DNA of 64,000 bases from Chrysophaeum taylorii (Eukaryota > Sar > Pelagophyceae > Pelagomonadales > Pelagomonadaceae). The stretch spans positions 62,001 to 126,000 of the forward strand of contig JAQMWT010000479.1 of NCBI GenBank assembly GCA_029834535.1, written 5' to 3'. Below, in pieces: positions 1 through 10,278 of the stretch (position 1 is its first letter; each line of letters opens with the position of its first letter). The notes beneath the pieces were generated by a model. The model had not been told where the DNA came from and did no database searches. It was given only the letters and a program-made list of their open reading frames with translations. The position numbers and the translations under genes are program-made.

Positions 1-921
1 CTCGCGCCAGCGAAAAATTCGAGCCGGGTGACGATATTTTACGGATTGACCTTGATCGGCGACCCGGTGTGCCACGGCTTCGAAATCGCACGCACCCAGC
101 TCCTGTCGATGCGGCTCGCGGGCCTTGTACCTGGCGCCCAGTTTCACGTTTTCGCAACTGTCATAGCTAACTCTCCTATTATACAACGGTCCGTTCGGAA
201 GAATTGCGGCGACGCCAATCGGACGTCGACAGCCACCGTCGCCGATCTCAAGGCCCTGGTCAACGAGTTCACCGAGGGCTTGGCGACCTTTAATGTCCAG
301 TTTGAAAACGAATACGAATACCCGGCACTCCACGCGCTCTGGAGCCACGCGCGCCGGCAGAGGCGCGACGACGACGAGCTACTGTTGTACTTCCATAACA
401 AGGGCGTCACGCACGCGTCAGACAGCAAGCGACCGCGTTTGGAACGGGAACGGATTCCGAACCACTTTTCTGTCCGTGGCTACCGAACTCTTGAGGAAAT
501 GATTGTGTTCCGCACGTTCGTCGGGGCGTGGCGATACATACCTCCAATATTCGATCATTTCGACCAAGTCGAGCACCTCTCCATAGCGCCGGATACTCTT
601 GGGGTTGGTTACTACAATTTCTGGTGGGCGACGCCGGCGTGGATTCGGATGCACGAAGAGCCGACGAGGCCATCCGAGTTGGCGCAGTTTGAGCGCCATT
701 ACTACGAACACTGGCTCGGCGACACGGGCATACCCGAAGAGCTCCAGCGCGACCCGCTCCCGTGCAAGCACGGCTTTTCTATTGGCGCCTGCGCGGCCGG
801 CTTCTGCTCCTCGCCAGGTGCGAAAAGCGCCTTACACTATCTCAATTACTACGTTTCTGATTTTGCGAAAGAGTTCGACGGGCTAAGCCAAACTTTACTT
901 ACTCCGCCTAATCCGCAATAG
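1..921 (+). CDS. Glycosyltransferase-like protein, 5' end outside window
   Basis: The frame is open from base 1 and ends with TAG at 919-921. The first possible start inside it is a GTG at 28, which a eukaryote would not normally use, and codons 1-27 are also open. The true ATG is therefore probably upstream, or an intron precedes it. About 300 residues are visible. The middle carries LLYFHNKGVTH and later GVGYYNFWWATPAWI and HYYEHWLGD. This YFHxKG ... NFWWA ... YExWxG layout recurs in uncharacterised glycosyltransferase-like proteins of algae and large DNA viruses. That assignment is from memory of the pattern. Substrate unknown. A C-terminal Cys-containing segment (CKHGFSIGACAAGFC) could be disulphide bonded, which would fit a secretory-pathway protein. 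Confidence 0.55.
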   Translation, partial: LAPAKNSSRVTIFYGLTLIGDPVCHGFEIARTQLLSMRLAGLVPGAQFHVFATVIANSPIIQRSVRKNCGDANRTSTATVADLKALVNEFTEGLATFNVQFENEYEYPALHALWSHARRQRRDDDELLLYFHNKGVTHASDSKRPRLERERIPNHFSVRGYRTLEEMIVFRTFVGAWRYIPPIFDHFDQVEHLSIAPDTLGVGYYNFWWATPAWIRMHEEPTRPSELAQFERHYYEHWLGDTGIPEELQRDPLPCKHGFSIGACAAGFCSSPGAKSALHYLNYYVSDFAKEFDGLSQTLLTPPNPQ

Positions 922-1740
922 CGGCGTGGTTATGAAGAAAGACACGAGGAGACGATTTTAAAAGAACGACGGTTGCAGCATGATGCCAGTCCTCCCAAAG
1001 AGTCCCCCATAATATTTTATTTTGTCCGGACGAGGCGACATTTTTTTCCAACGTCGCGCGCACCCAGGATTTCACAATAAGCGCCGCCGGCGGCAAACGA
1101 CCGCGCATAAAGTCATAAGCAGCGTCGGTGCCATGTGCGATCGGGGAAGGACAGACGAATGCGCTCATGGTCGTAAATCAAGTGTCAGGGGGATGTGGGG
1201 AGCTGAGAGACGGGAAGTCAACCAGTCCTGTAACATCAAGCTGGCACGAGTACAAGCGGATAAATTGCGACGTGGGTGGTACATGCCTCGCGTCGTCAGA
1301 CGAACTTCTCACAGAGACTGAATCTCTTTGTGGGCGGCGGCGACCATCGGCCTCTCGATTTCGAGGACATGATCTGTAAGGCATTCGATGTTCGTATAGT
1401 ACGACCATACCCACAATTCTCTCCCCTTTCTTGTTGTGCTTACTCGCCCAACAATCGTTTTCGCTTTTTTTTATTAATCACTTCCTTTCCCAGAAAGCAC
1501 GCTTGGGGCCGTTGAAGAAGGTAGGGCGGTTCGCGCGGGGCCGGGCGCTGATTGCAACCGTCGTCGTCGTCGTCGTCATGGGAAACGAATATCCAACCCA
1601 CCGTGAGTTTCTTGCGTCCGTCCTCGGAGTTCACGCCATATACAGCCTGGATGGTGCCGGGCATCCAGTAGCAGCCCACTACCAGAGAACCTCGACGCGT
1701 CACCAGACCAACGCCAAGTCGAACGTCGGTAGCTTCAAGC
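922..1740. other. Intergenic DNA, no gene recognised
   Basis: Only short overlapping frames with no recognisable protein pattern. A (GTC)n run lies near 1558-1578. Confidence 0.5.
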
Positions 1741-1749
1741 GGCCACGCG

Positions 1750-2530
1750 TTGTCCGCGTCCGCTTCAACTTGGGGCGAGGGGCGCCGCGCTTCTCGGCAT
1801 TGGCCTCGAGCTCACGTCAACGCTCAAGTCGCATCGAGTTCGAGACGCCGGGCCACCGCAGTCCCGACCACTGGCAGCCGCCATCGGCGCTCGCCCGGGA
1901 CAACCGCCTACCAACTCGCAGGAGTCGGTCTTGATCTGCTCGCAGACGCACTTGAGGTGAGGAATCCGACGTAGGCCTTGGAACCTGCCTGGCCAATCCT
2001 CGGGTCCTTGTTGCCGACGCGTAGGACTTGGGTTCGACGTCGCCCGTGCCGACGACGTACCAATCGATTCTTGCCTCGAGAACTTTCATCCGAGCAGCAT
2101 CGGTCGAGAGCGGCTTTAGTGCCGCGTCGTCGAGTCGCCTTTTGACCGTCGAGAGCTGGGTCCTACCGACGAGGGCCTACTCGCAGACGACGACATCGAC
2201 TTTAACGGTCTCCAGGCGCTCTTCTGAGCGCCTTATCGACGACGGCCGCGGCGGCGGCGAAGATGCTCCGTCGCCGCCTCTGGGCGCGCGGTAGCCTTGT
2301 AGTTCTGCCGACCACGTGAGCCACATCCAACAATGCTCCTCGAAGGTCGTCGCCGAACGCGGCGAGGCGCCCTCCACCAACTCGATCGAGCCGTCGTCGC
2401 TCGCCCGCTCCGGGCCGCCTCGACGACCACGGACCTCGGGGATCTCCGAAGGCGCAAGCGAGGCGAGCAGTTTCATACACAGCGCCCTGAGCTTCGAGTC
2501 CCAAGGCGTGCAGTAGTTGCTGGACCACTT
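1750..2530 (-). repeat. Decayed multi-copy element, family B, copy A
   Basis: Read on the minus strand, this stretch matches parts of 39750-41500. Both carry the peptide pattern GAVYET..LA.CAFGDPR (near 2440-2490 here, 41440-41490 there), then EDASPRSATTF or close variants, then a DLKPKSY-like segment at the 3' end (near 2010-2040 here). Copy A is much shorter because blocks present in copy B are missing. No continuous frame spans it, so it is a relic. Function of the parent protein is not recognised; see the copy B entry. Confidence 0.6.
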
Positions 2531-2555
2531 GTTTTTTGGGACTCCCAGTTAGCGT

Positions 2556-3446
2556 CGTCATTGGCCGAGCCGTTCCAACTGTGTGGTGTTCCAACGTCCC
2601 GAAAAACTGTGAACCCAGAAAATCAAACCCAACCAACCAGACCCTAGAAAATCAAATCCCAACCAGGCGAACGCAATCAACCCGAGCAATCCAACCAAAC
2701 CAACCGCCAAGCCAGCCAAAACCAACATCCAGCGTTCTCGGTCGCGTCGTCTTCTGGCGCCCGCAAGACACGCTCGCCGTTCCTTCGGAGCGACGCGCAT
2801 CATTGTGGCCAAAAATCTTGGCATGGAGATGACGAACACGTTCTGAGTTGCTCTCCTCCGATTCGTACGGCGGCATGGTGACGGCCGGCGCTCTAACTCC
2901 CGCCCTGGGACCAACAAAGAAAGATCCAATAGAGGTTTTGCATGTCGCTTCGTTGTAAACGGTGCAGCGGCTTCAGCTGGAGCCGCGGCCGCCGTTGTCG
3001 TCGCTGGTGCCGTTGCCGGTGCTGGCGGTTGCGGCGGCGCAGGCTCTGCAGAGTATTTCTTTAGGATTTCCGCGACGGCAGCGTCGTACATCTCCTGGGT
3101 CAGCAACTTCTCGTCGAACAGGTCCTTCAAATCCTTCAACTCCGCCCGGCGCGCAGCTCGAGCTGTCTCGTCCATATGGTTCAGGAATGCGTCGGAGAAG
3201 AGACAAAAAAAAAAGGCGTGCGTCGGCGAAGAGAATGAATCAAACCAAACCAACCAAAAAAGAATACGTCGGCGGAGAAATGAATCTAACCAAACCAACC
3301 TGGAGACGCGTCGCGTCAAGATGATAATCCAACCCAACCAACTGCCTGCGAAGAAGTACATCGAAACATCCAACAAAAACCAAACTTACACTTTTTTTAT
3401 TTTCATTTTTGGATCAAACCAGGTTAGATCGGCTCGGCCAATGACG
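2556..3446 (-). mobile_element. TIR element, SHOCT-peptide family, copy 1
   Basis: The left end reads CGTCATTGGCCGAGCCG at 2556-2572. The right end is its inverse (GGCTCGGCCAATGACG at 3431-3446), so the unit has terminal inverted repeats of at least 16-17 bp. Inside, arrays rich in CAACCAAACC lie near both ends (2640-2720 and 3240-3350). A related copy in the opposite orientation sits at 53753 to about 54770. No transposase is visible, so the element looks non-autonomous. I could not find a clear target-site duplication. Confidence 0.65.
2558..3175 (-). CDS. SHOCT-like small protein inside TIR element (copy 1)
   Basis: From the ATG at 3175 the minus-strand frame gives an N-terminal segment ELKDLKDLFDEKLLTQEMYD followed by AAVAEILKKY. 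This fits the short SHOCT fold pattern (Leu-rich helix, turn, acidic helix). A Pro/Ala-rich linker follows. The related copy at 54067 shares this start and then, in another frame, a segment ending RLRQLHAEIFGNNAARRSEG. Here the equivalent (RVRHLHAKIFGHNDARRSEG) lies in a different frame from the start. This copy is therefore frameshifted, and the last part of the 206-codon frame runs into the Trp/Leu-rich simple repeat. Probably not functional. Confidence 0.35.
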   Translation of the reverse strand: MDETARAARRAELKDLKDLFDEKLLTQEMYDAAVAEILKKYSAEPAPPQPPAPATAPATTTAAAAPAEAAAPFTTKRHAKPLLDLSLLVPGRELERRPSPCRRTNRRRATQNVFVISMPRFLATMMRVAPKERRACLAGARRRRDRERWMLVLAGLAVGLVGLLGLIAFAWLGFDFLGSGWLGLIFWVHSFSGRWNTTQLERLGQ

Positions 3447-3459
3447 GTATTGCTGCTCG

Positions 3460-3710
3460 AACTCCGTTATTATAGAATACGACGTACAGAATGTGGAAGA
3501 GAAACACGAAAGGGGACCAAAGACGACCGCAGAGGAAGGGGATGGAGAAAGCAGAAAGGAAAATGGCCAAGCAGACGGGAGAAGGCCGGAGGAGGCGGAA
3601 ACGCGGCGAGGAGCATGGTGAGTGCAACGAAAAGAGCTGGGATGAGGCGCAATAGAGGTGTAGAACGGAGGGGACAGACGTGTGAAACGGAGGGGGCAGC
3701 ACACGGGAAG
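3460..3710. other. Purine-rich non-coding stretch
   Basis: The plus strand is dominated by GGA/GAA/AAG runs. The minus-strand frames across it are Ser/Pro/Phe-rich by composition and resemble no protein I know. Confidence 0.5.
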
Positions 3711-3850
3711 GAGTGCACGTAGATTCGGAAGGGGCCAGATAGAGCCTGATAGAGAAGGAAGCATGCCTGATAGAGAAGGAAGCATGAAAGAGTGCACGTA
3801 GATCCGGAAGGGGCCAGATAGAGCCTGATAGAGAAGGAAGCATGAAAGAA
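3711..3850. repeat. Short tandem repeat array
   Basis: Two and a half units. GAGTGCACGTAGAT..GG begins at 3711 and again at about 3790. Each unit continues through GGGGCCAGATAGAGCCTGAT to GAGAAGGAAGCATG, and a partial unit (CCTGATAGAGAAGGAAGCATG) lies between them. Confidence 0.75.
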
Positions 3851-4342
3851 TGCGCCTAAGGGGTAGATCCGCGGCGGAGAAACGAAACTACTACTCCTCC
3901 CGACAATTCGATGATACTGCAAACATTACTGAACCAGGGCCCGCCTTATAGCAAACAAGCAAACATTGAAGAGAGAGAGAGAGAGAGGGGTAGGGAGAGA
4001 AACGAATCGGGCGACGACGGGAGGAGGAGAAGGTCGGAGACAAAAGGAGTCACAAAAAGATGAAAAGTCGAGCGACGAGGAACGGGGGTATTTTGTTAGC
4101 AATCGGCAGGGGTGCTTGACCACAGCGGTCTCTCTGCGCAGGTGTGTCGGATTTGGGCTCGGCGGGAGTCATCTCCGTCGCCCGACGGCGACGACGCCCA
4201 CCGGACATGAGGATCGAAGGGGAGAGCGTCCGCGCGCAGGGGACACCCTAGTAGTTTGAGGCGCTGTTCGGGAGTGAGAGCGAGAGAGGCAATTGATGAA
4301 GTTGAAGCGGCGGGTCGGTGCACCAGAGCAAGGCACCGCGTG
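3851..4342. other. Intergenic, GA-rich, no gene recognised
   Basis: A (GA)n run lies at about 3970-3990, followed by more purine-rich sequence. This is the 3' flank of the minus-strand HAD gene. Confidence 0.45.
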
Positions 4343-5230
4343 TCACGCGGCGGCGGGGATGGTGGGCTCGGTGGTGACGAGGGCCGCGGCCGCCGCCAGG
4401 GGTCTGGCCGGCCGAGTGTCGCCCGAGGGCGCGAGGTCGGGGGGGGTGTCGGGAGGAGGGGTCTCGGGGGCGGCGACATCCAGGTTTCCCTGGAAGCGTA
4501 TCGCCGCGAGGAGCCCCCAGGCCGCGTCGTGCCAGATGCGCTGGAGGAGGTCGGCGCCGGCGTCGTCGGCCGACGACGGAAGGTCGTCGGCGCGGGCCTT
4601 GAGGTGCATGTAGTTGAGAATCGCGGCGACGTCGACGTCGATCGCGTGGTCCGAGTGGACGATAAAGGGGAGGCAGGTTGTCACCGTGTGGAGCTGGCAG
4701 GCGACCGTATGGAGGCGCGGCGAGTCGACGAGCTTGATCGCCTTGGGCATCGCCTCGAGGGGCGCCGCCGCCGCTCGCACCGCGAGGCGCTCGTCGTTCG
4801 AGTCGCCGATCGATATGATCTCGCGCGCCGTCTCATTTTCGGCCGAGCCGAAGAAGGCCTTGGCTACGTGCGTGAACGCGGCAGCCTTCCAACATACCGA
4901 CCGTCCCGGGTACAAGCCCTCGTAGTGCCGCGCCGACACGACCCGCACGCGGCTCAGGAGCGGGACGACGCGGGGCAGGAACCGCGCGCACGAAAACCGA
5001 ACCCACTCCTCGTCGGCGTTAGTGATGACGACCACCGAGCACCCTAAGGCGTCAATGCACCGCAACAATCCGCTAATTCCCTCCTCGACGTGACTCAAAA
5101 TCGCCACGTCCTGCTCCGTCACCTGTCTGTCGGGGGACGACGCGATCCACGACGACGGGCAGCACGTGTCGTCCCAGTCGATCACCACGAGTCTTAGACT
5201 AGAACGCGACTGCGAGTTCGCGCAAACCAT
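4343..5230 (-). CDS. HAD-superfamily phosphohydrolase-like protein
   Basis: 295 residues. HAD motif I is VVIDWDDTCCPSSW, with the nucleophile and acid Asp at residues 18 and 20. Motif II is VVVITNADEEW, a conserved Lys follows in SVCWKAAAF, and motif IV is IISIGDSNDER. This order is diagnostic for HAD hydrolases. The DWDDT..P..W form matches a stramenopile/alveolate family of unknown substrate, as I recall it. The residues expected for catalysis are all present. The last 50 residues are Pro/Ala-rich and look disordered. The ATG at 5230 is the first in frame. There is no signal peptide, so a cytosolic protein is likely. Confidence 0.8.
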   Translation of the reverse strand: MVCANSQSRSSLRLVVIDWDDTCCPSSWIASSPDRQVTEQDVAILSHVEEGISGLLRCIDALGCSVVVITNADEEWVRFSCARFLPRVVPLLSRVRVVSARHYEGLYPGRSVCWKAAAFTHVAKAFFGSAENETAREIISIGDSNDERLAVRAAAAPLEAMPKAIKLVDSPRLHTVACQLHTVTTCLPFIVHSDHAIDVDVAAILNYMHLKARADDLPSSADDAGADLLQRIWHDAAWGLLAAIRFQGNLDVAAPETPPPDTPPDLAPSGDTRPARPLAAAAALVTTEPTIPAAA

Positions 5231-5732
5231 CCTTGACAGTAGAGATTTCAGTACGGCGGTATCAATTCAAAGAACTTTTTTCCTCCGTTTCCTGGTTTCA
5301 AGGGCAAGTCAGTGAGGAGAGAACTGAATAATGCTCCTCAACGGATCTTCCTTTCTTCCCAGAAAGAAACGGGAAATACAAAAATTGACACTGATGACTC
5401 TTTCTTACTACTAATTAAGTACGGAAAAAGAAATCACAAACATCTGCCAATGAGTAGTAAGGATTTTTAGTACGGGAAAAAGAAAAGCCCGCAAGAGAGG
5501 GCTAGGATGTTCTGGCGAAACACAGTCAGTCAGTCAGCCAGCCTGTGGAGAGACTGAATTTAGTTCAAATGGACGTCGCAAAGTCTTAGGAGGCGTGGCA
5601 GGACACGCCCCCGAAATTACTCTGTAAATGAGATTTTACGCAAGGCGGCTTGTGCCAAAGAAACTAAAATTTCATCCAGTACGACGTTCATTTGGTCCCA
5701 AATCTCAAACCCCACAAAGTTTCGTGCCGCGC
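5231..5732. other. Intergenic, AT-richer
   Basis: 5' flank of the HAD gene. It contains a (CAGT)n stretch at 5521-5535 and short AAAAAG runs, with no coding signal. Confidence 0.5.
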
Positions 5733-6527
5733 TCACTTCGGCTCGGTCCCTGGCAAACGCTCGTCCTCCCGAAGGTCCTTCGCCTCTTCATTCTCTGTTT
5801 TTCGGGCATGATGTTTCGCCCTCTTTGGTGAGGTTATTAATTTAGAAACACGCACGAGTCGGTGCTGCGACCATGGGCTCCGCGCTCGACGAATCTGCTG
5901 CGGGAGAGGGGGCGGCTTACCGGGGACCTCGTGGTAGACAAATAGTTGTGCGTGTAGCCGCCGGGGTAGCGTTGTCGGTATCGCGCAGCACGCGTGGGGT
6001 AAGGTGGAATGGTCGACCCAGACGAGGATATCCTCGGGCTTGCCGACTCGGCTGAATGCCACGTAGAACTGGCCGTGGCTGAAGACGGGCTTGGCCAAGA
6101 GGACGCCGACCTTGAGGAGCGTCTCTGGCCCCGGCTCTTGTTGATCGTTATGGCGAAGGTGGGCCGCGAGGGAAAGTGGCGTCGCCGCAGCTCGAAGAGG
6201 AGCGAAGCAACACCACCGGCATGCTGACTTTCTTTGAGCACGAGCTTGTGAGGGCGGCATGCCGTTGATTGTCAGGGAGTTGAGAAACTCGACTGGAAAG
6301 AACGAGGCGTCGTCTTCCGACCCTGCATCGTCGGCCGAAAAGAACTCCGTCGCCTCGTCTCTGGGAAAGACCGCGGTCATGCGCGCGTTGACAGAATCGA
6401 CAACTTCGTTTCGGGGCGTGAGAATTGCGCCGCGCTGGAAGAGCCACCGCGGGCCGTGGAAATTGTCCGCGAAGTCGCTGGAGACGGCTTGCCTCGCGCC
6501 TAGCCTAAACCCTGACTCGTACGACAC
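5733..6527 (-). mobile_element. Helitron helicase C-terminal remnant
   Basis: A minus-strand frame of 264 codons contains ILTPRNEVVDSVNARM, DEATEFFSADDAGSEDDA, FPVEFLNSLTINGMPP and, in the second half, VGVLLAKPVFSHGQFYVAFS followed by RVGKPEDILVW. These are the C-terminal motifs of the Pif1-like helicase of Helitron transposons. The usual stretch between them, containing FAITINKSRGQ, is present only in a neighbouring frame (near 6130-6180). The open frame therefore skips it, which indicates decay. The N-terminal helicase motifs and Rep domain are absent. Confidence 0.75.
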
Positions 6528-6990
6528 ACTACGACCTCAAAACCCTCGCTTGAGGTTAGCTCTCGCCCTCGATCCCTCCCACCCGTCGCCTGTCGATCGA
6601 CGCGCAGCGCAAGTCCACTCTGAGTACCTCGCTCACGCCCGCGACATCGACGCCATCATCACCCAGCCGGGCACGGCACCCCCGCCTGGCTTGCCGGGCC
6701 CTGTCGAGCAGCGGCTACGTAGCTACGGCACCGTCGCCGGCATCGTCTTTGGTGCCGTCGGTGAGGCCAGCGCGGCATGCCACGCCCTCGCCAAAACATG
6801 CGCCGAGCGCATCGCTGCGCGAACCTGGGTGGAAAGCGGCGGCTGCGCCAACTTCACTGAGGCAAAGACGGCCCAATCTCGCCGCATCTACCGCGAGTGG
6901 GGGATCACCAACGCGTTAGGCCGGGCTCGCTGTGCCCTCACCGCCCTCACCCATGTCGCCGCCTCGGGGAACCTCACCCAGGCCGCCTGA
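6528..6990 (+). mobile_element. Transposable-element-derived coding fragment
   Basis: The plus-strand frame ending with TGA at 6988-6990 encodes about 150 residues, including PGPVEQRLRSYGTVAGIVFG, AVGEASAACHALAKTCAERI and REWGITNALGRARCALTAL. From memory this resembles the extreme C-terminal region of reverse-transcriptase polyproteins that are common in algal genomes (GxVxGxxFGxxGE...A...W). The catalytic part is absent. The assignment is tentative. Confidence 0.35.
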
Positions 6991-7183
6991 TCCCAGCAGG
7001 ACCTCACTCTTCGTCGCACATACATCCGGCGACAGCATGCGTACGACCTACGGGCGGGGCCTGTCCTCTCTTGGCTTCCCCCCGGCTCGGCGATGACCCC
7101 GACTAGGTCCCGCATATCCTTCATACCCCACGCCACACATCAAAGCCTACAAGCACCCACACGCATCCCGCCCCTCTTAGCAG

Positions 7184-7225
7184 TCGACCTTTACAGACAG
7201 ACAGACAGACAGACAGACAACAGAC
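7184..7225. repeat. (CAGA)n microsatellite
   Basis: About eight ACAG units in a row, similar to the CAGA/CAAA arrays at the ends of the two Helitron copies (9785-9830, 32850-32890). Confidence 0.85.
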
Positions 7226-7299
7226 AAACCTACTGAGTTTAGTCCGAAACCTACTGCACAGCAGCCGCCGCCCGCCTCATTATTACGCGCAGGCACACT

Positions 7300-7530
7300 T
7301 CGGGGAGCACCAAGACGCTTACAGAAACGCCAACGGCCCCTACGTCTCTCGGCCGCCGGGTCCCTGGCGGCGCCCGGACGGTTAGGGTAGCGCTTACTAA
7401 TCGGCTTGCGTCAACGTCCTTCCTTCCACTCACCCCAGCCCTCCTTTCCGCTCGACGCTCGCACCCCCGCCAATCTAAGCTGCTTAATCAGCGCACGCTC
7501 CGCCCTTTAACCTGTGAGTTTACTCCTAAA
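7300..7530 (+). repeat. Dispersed repeat R, left copy
   Basis: Reverse complement of 35852-36085. Shared blocks include GACGCTTACAGAAACGCCAA, CGTCTCTCGGCCGCCGGG, GCCAATCTAAGCTGCTT and GAGTTTACTCCTAAA. The GCCAATCTAAGCTGCTT block also occurs in both Helitron copies (about 8950 and, inverted, about 33700). No coding capacity seen. Confidence 0.7.
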
Positions 7531-7570
7531 AGCTACTGTACTGTAAATAAACTTTCCTCTCTACATTGGA

Positions 7571-7798
7571 GGACGCTCGCCAAGGCACTCCGGAAATGCG
7601 ACATCCCCTTCAACTCGTGGCACGACCTCGCACAAGACCGAGCGCAGTGGCGTTGCGCCATCAACGCCTTTTCATCCCTCGCCTCTACCCCAACTGTGTG
7701 ATTTTGCTCTGTGATCCTGGACCGGCTCCTGCCGGCCCAGCCTGGCTCCCATGCCCGGGAGAGGTCCGAAGTTAGTTAGTTTGTTAGTTAGTTAATTA
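7571..7798 (+). mobile_element. LINE-type retrotransposon 3' end, copy i
   Basis: A 5'-truncated copy. It encodes WHDLAQDRAQWR, which resembles the extreme C-terminus of non-LTR reverse transcriptases. A conserved 3' untranslated block (GGACCGGCTCCTGCCGGCCC ... GGGAGAGGTC) and a GTTAGTTAG-type tail follow. It is flanked by an imperfect duplication, CTCTACATTGGAG (about 7559-7571) and CTTTACATTGTAG (about 7800-7812). The 3' block is shared with copies ii, iii and iv. Confidence 0.65.
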
Positions 7799-7812
7799 GC
7801 TTTACATTGTAG

Positions 7813-8830
7813 AAGTGCGGCTGAGTGATCGAATAAGAAGGTGCATTTAGCGCCAGGGGCTACTTTCGAGAAATCGTCCTTTTCACGGTTTTCGCCGAGT
7901 ACCGCTCACAATGCTGGCGCCACCGTCGCGAGCTCGTAACTCAGCGGTTTCGTCGAGTTTCGAGGTCGCTCTTGGACCAAAAGAAGCGCATCGAAGAGGC
8001 CGACATCGCTGGCTAGCTAACTCCAACCTGCCCAGTGCCTATTCAATGCAGCTTCCTACTCCACTCGGCCACAAGTAAGGACTCCCGGTTGGTGCAGAAC
8101 GAAGGGGACCGTACTTACTTGAATAGAAACAACCAGGGAAGAAAGGAGCTGGTGAGGGCGCAAGGAAAGCGACAAAAATATAGCAGGCGAAAGGGACTGT
8201 AGATACAGTCAGGGAGAGAAGGGCGCTAGCGCAAGAATTTCGAGAAAAATGTAGATGTACTATGGCTTTATCGTAATCCCGTTTGAAGCAAGAAAGCGCA
8301 AAAGAGGGCGGCAGAAGCAAGTAGGGAGCCAAGAGAGAGAAGGGAGATGAACAAAGAGAAGAAAGGTTGAGTGAGGACGGCAAAGAAGGAACCTCCCTTG
8401 GCATGTTACCCCCGCTCTACTCAGCACGCGTTGTGCGCGGTCACTCTTCTGCCTTAGCACTGTGGCGGCGGATTAGGACTCCCCAAGTACTCGATGGGTG
8501 GCAGCGGCGGCGACATCGGTCAAGGCGGCACTACCTCCGAATCAAGGCCCAACATCTCCCTGTCTTAACTGCGTTCCCCTCCTTTCCGTCTTTAAACGAA
8601 GGTGTCGCCTATCTTTCGCCGCGGACACCCTACTTCTGCCTTAATACTTGCGATCCATAATAATAAGTTTGTGGTTTTTTAAGGCAGATGTCGCACCATA
8701 ATGATTTTCTTTTGAGCCTCGGAGGAGTTGCTTGTACACCATGATGATTCTCACCATAACAGAATTGTTGTACATGTCGTCGGTGGCGACAGGTGTGGTA
8801 AGGAAAAAAAAAGCTCTCGTTATTACACAG
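7813..8830. other. Intergenic, no gene recognised
   Basis: Contains a purine-rich tract at 8130-8400 similar in composition to 3460-3710. The minus-strand frame opposite it (8039-8404) is Ser/Pro/Leu-rich by composition only. Nothing recognisable in the rest. Confidence 0.45.
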
Positions 8831-9857
8831 TACAAGTGCAGGCCAGTAAGTTCACCTACTCCCAATCTCTAAACCCCTCGTCCCAGTAAGTTTCATATAA
8901 GTTCACCTGGTCAGTAAGTTCTCACACCAACTCCTTCGAGCTCGTCGCTCTCGCCTCCGCCAATCTAAGCTGCTTCGATCTGCACGCGCCGCCAACCTTT
9001 GAGTGAGTTTACTCTAAAAACCCTTTGCTCTAAAACCCCAGTATGTTCACCTGGTCCCAGTTTCACCTGGTCACTCAGCTCACCTAGTCCCAATCTCCAA
9101 CCCCAGTAAGTTCACCTGGTCCCAGTAAGTTCACCTACAGTGCGCGTGTAGACGCCGTGAGGGGGCTTATCGGTATTGCGCAGCACGTGTGGGGTAGGGT
9201 GGAGTCGTCGACCCAGATGAGTATATCCTCGGGGATGCCGATCGACAGAGAGCCACGTAGAGCTGGACGTGGCAGAAGACGGGCTTGGGAAAGAGGACGC
9301 CGACCTCGCGGGGCGTCTGGCCCTGGCTCTTGTTGATCGTTTGGCGTAGGCGGGCCTTAAGCGATACAGGTTGGAGGAGCCTCGGTGACAACGACACGAT
9401 CGATCATGTATCTGGTACCGTTGCAGTGGCCGTGCGACGGGTCGAGGTTGCGAAGACATTAAGCTCGCGATCAAAGTCAGCATGCCGTTGGTTGTCAGGG
9501 AGTTGAAAACTCTTACTGTAAAGAGCGAGGCGTCGGCTTCCGACCCAACCTAGTCGGCCGAAAAGAACTCCGACGCCTCGTCTTCGGGAAAAAAAGGCCG
9601 CGGTCATGCGCGCGTTGTCAGCATCGACAACATCGTTTCGACGGGGCGTGAGAATGGCGCGCTGAAAGAGCCGCCGCGGGTCGTGGAAATAGTCTGCGAG
9701 GTCGCCGTAGACGGCTTGGAGGATCACTGTCTGGCTCTCGCGGCGCCTACCTGATCCTTACTCTCGCGCCTATCTGATCCTTACCCTAAATCGAGGGACA
9801 GACAAACAGACAAACAAACAGACAAACAGACAAACATCTGTCGATTAGTAGTTAGGA
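8831..9857 (-). mobile_element. Helitron-derived element, left inverted copy
   Basis: In minus-strand sense the copy starts TCCTAACTACTAATCGAC (9857 downward) and ends GGCCTGCACTTGT (8831). The start is close to the usual Helitron 5' end (TCTCTACTA). It contains a (TGTT/TGTC)n run and helicase fragments (LTPRRNDVVDADNARMTAAF, TINKSQGQTPREVGVLFPKP and VFCHVQLYVALCRSA, in several frames). Next comes a cluster of GGTGAACTTACTGGG repeats and the repeat-R block. Nearly identical to 32833-33865, which is inverted. The helicase frame is broken and most of it is missing, so the element is non-autonomous. Confidence 0.8.
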
Positions 9858-10278
9858 CTGTGCAATAATAATAATGTATCCTCATTTTTTCGTTGTTTTA
9901 ATTCGTTCGCCAAACACCAAAGGGCCCTAACTGCTCGAACGGCCCTAACTGCCAGTAGGTTGACTCTACTTTGTATCATTCTTCTGTATCAAAAGTTCAA
10001 TTCATAATTGTCTCGGGGGGGTGTTGTGCATAACGCCAGCCAAATGGAAGAAAATGCGGCTGCTCCGAACGGACCAAGTACGTCGACGTGCGGACCTGGT
10101 GCCGAGGACAACGCCGCTGCACGCCGGATATAGCCTGTCGGGGGAAAGCTAAGCTGGCCTGTCCTGTTGGGGGGGTCATTGGTGTTGATGTTGATCTTGA
10201 GTAGTACACATTTTAAAGTGTCGAACGAAATCAGAAAATTTGACAACGGATCTATCTCCCAACCCCAATTGCAATATC
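9858..10278. other. 5' flank of the GT29 gene
   Basis: AT-richer, with two GGCCCTAACTGC blocks near 9925-9955. An open frame runs into the gene from 10240, but its first codons begin before the likely signal-anchor Met at 10279. No other coding signal. Confidence 0.4.

Noticed and set aside
7184-7225. Regular short repeats suggestive of a CRISPR array
   Set aside because: Plain (CAGA)n microsatellite without spacers, in a eukaryotic genome.
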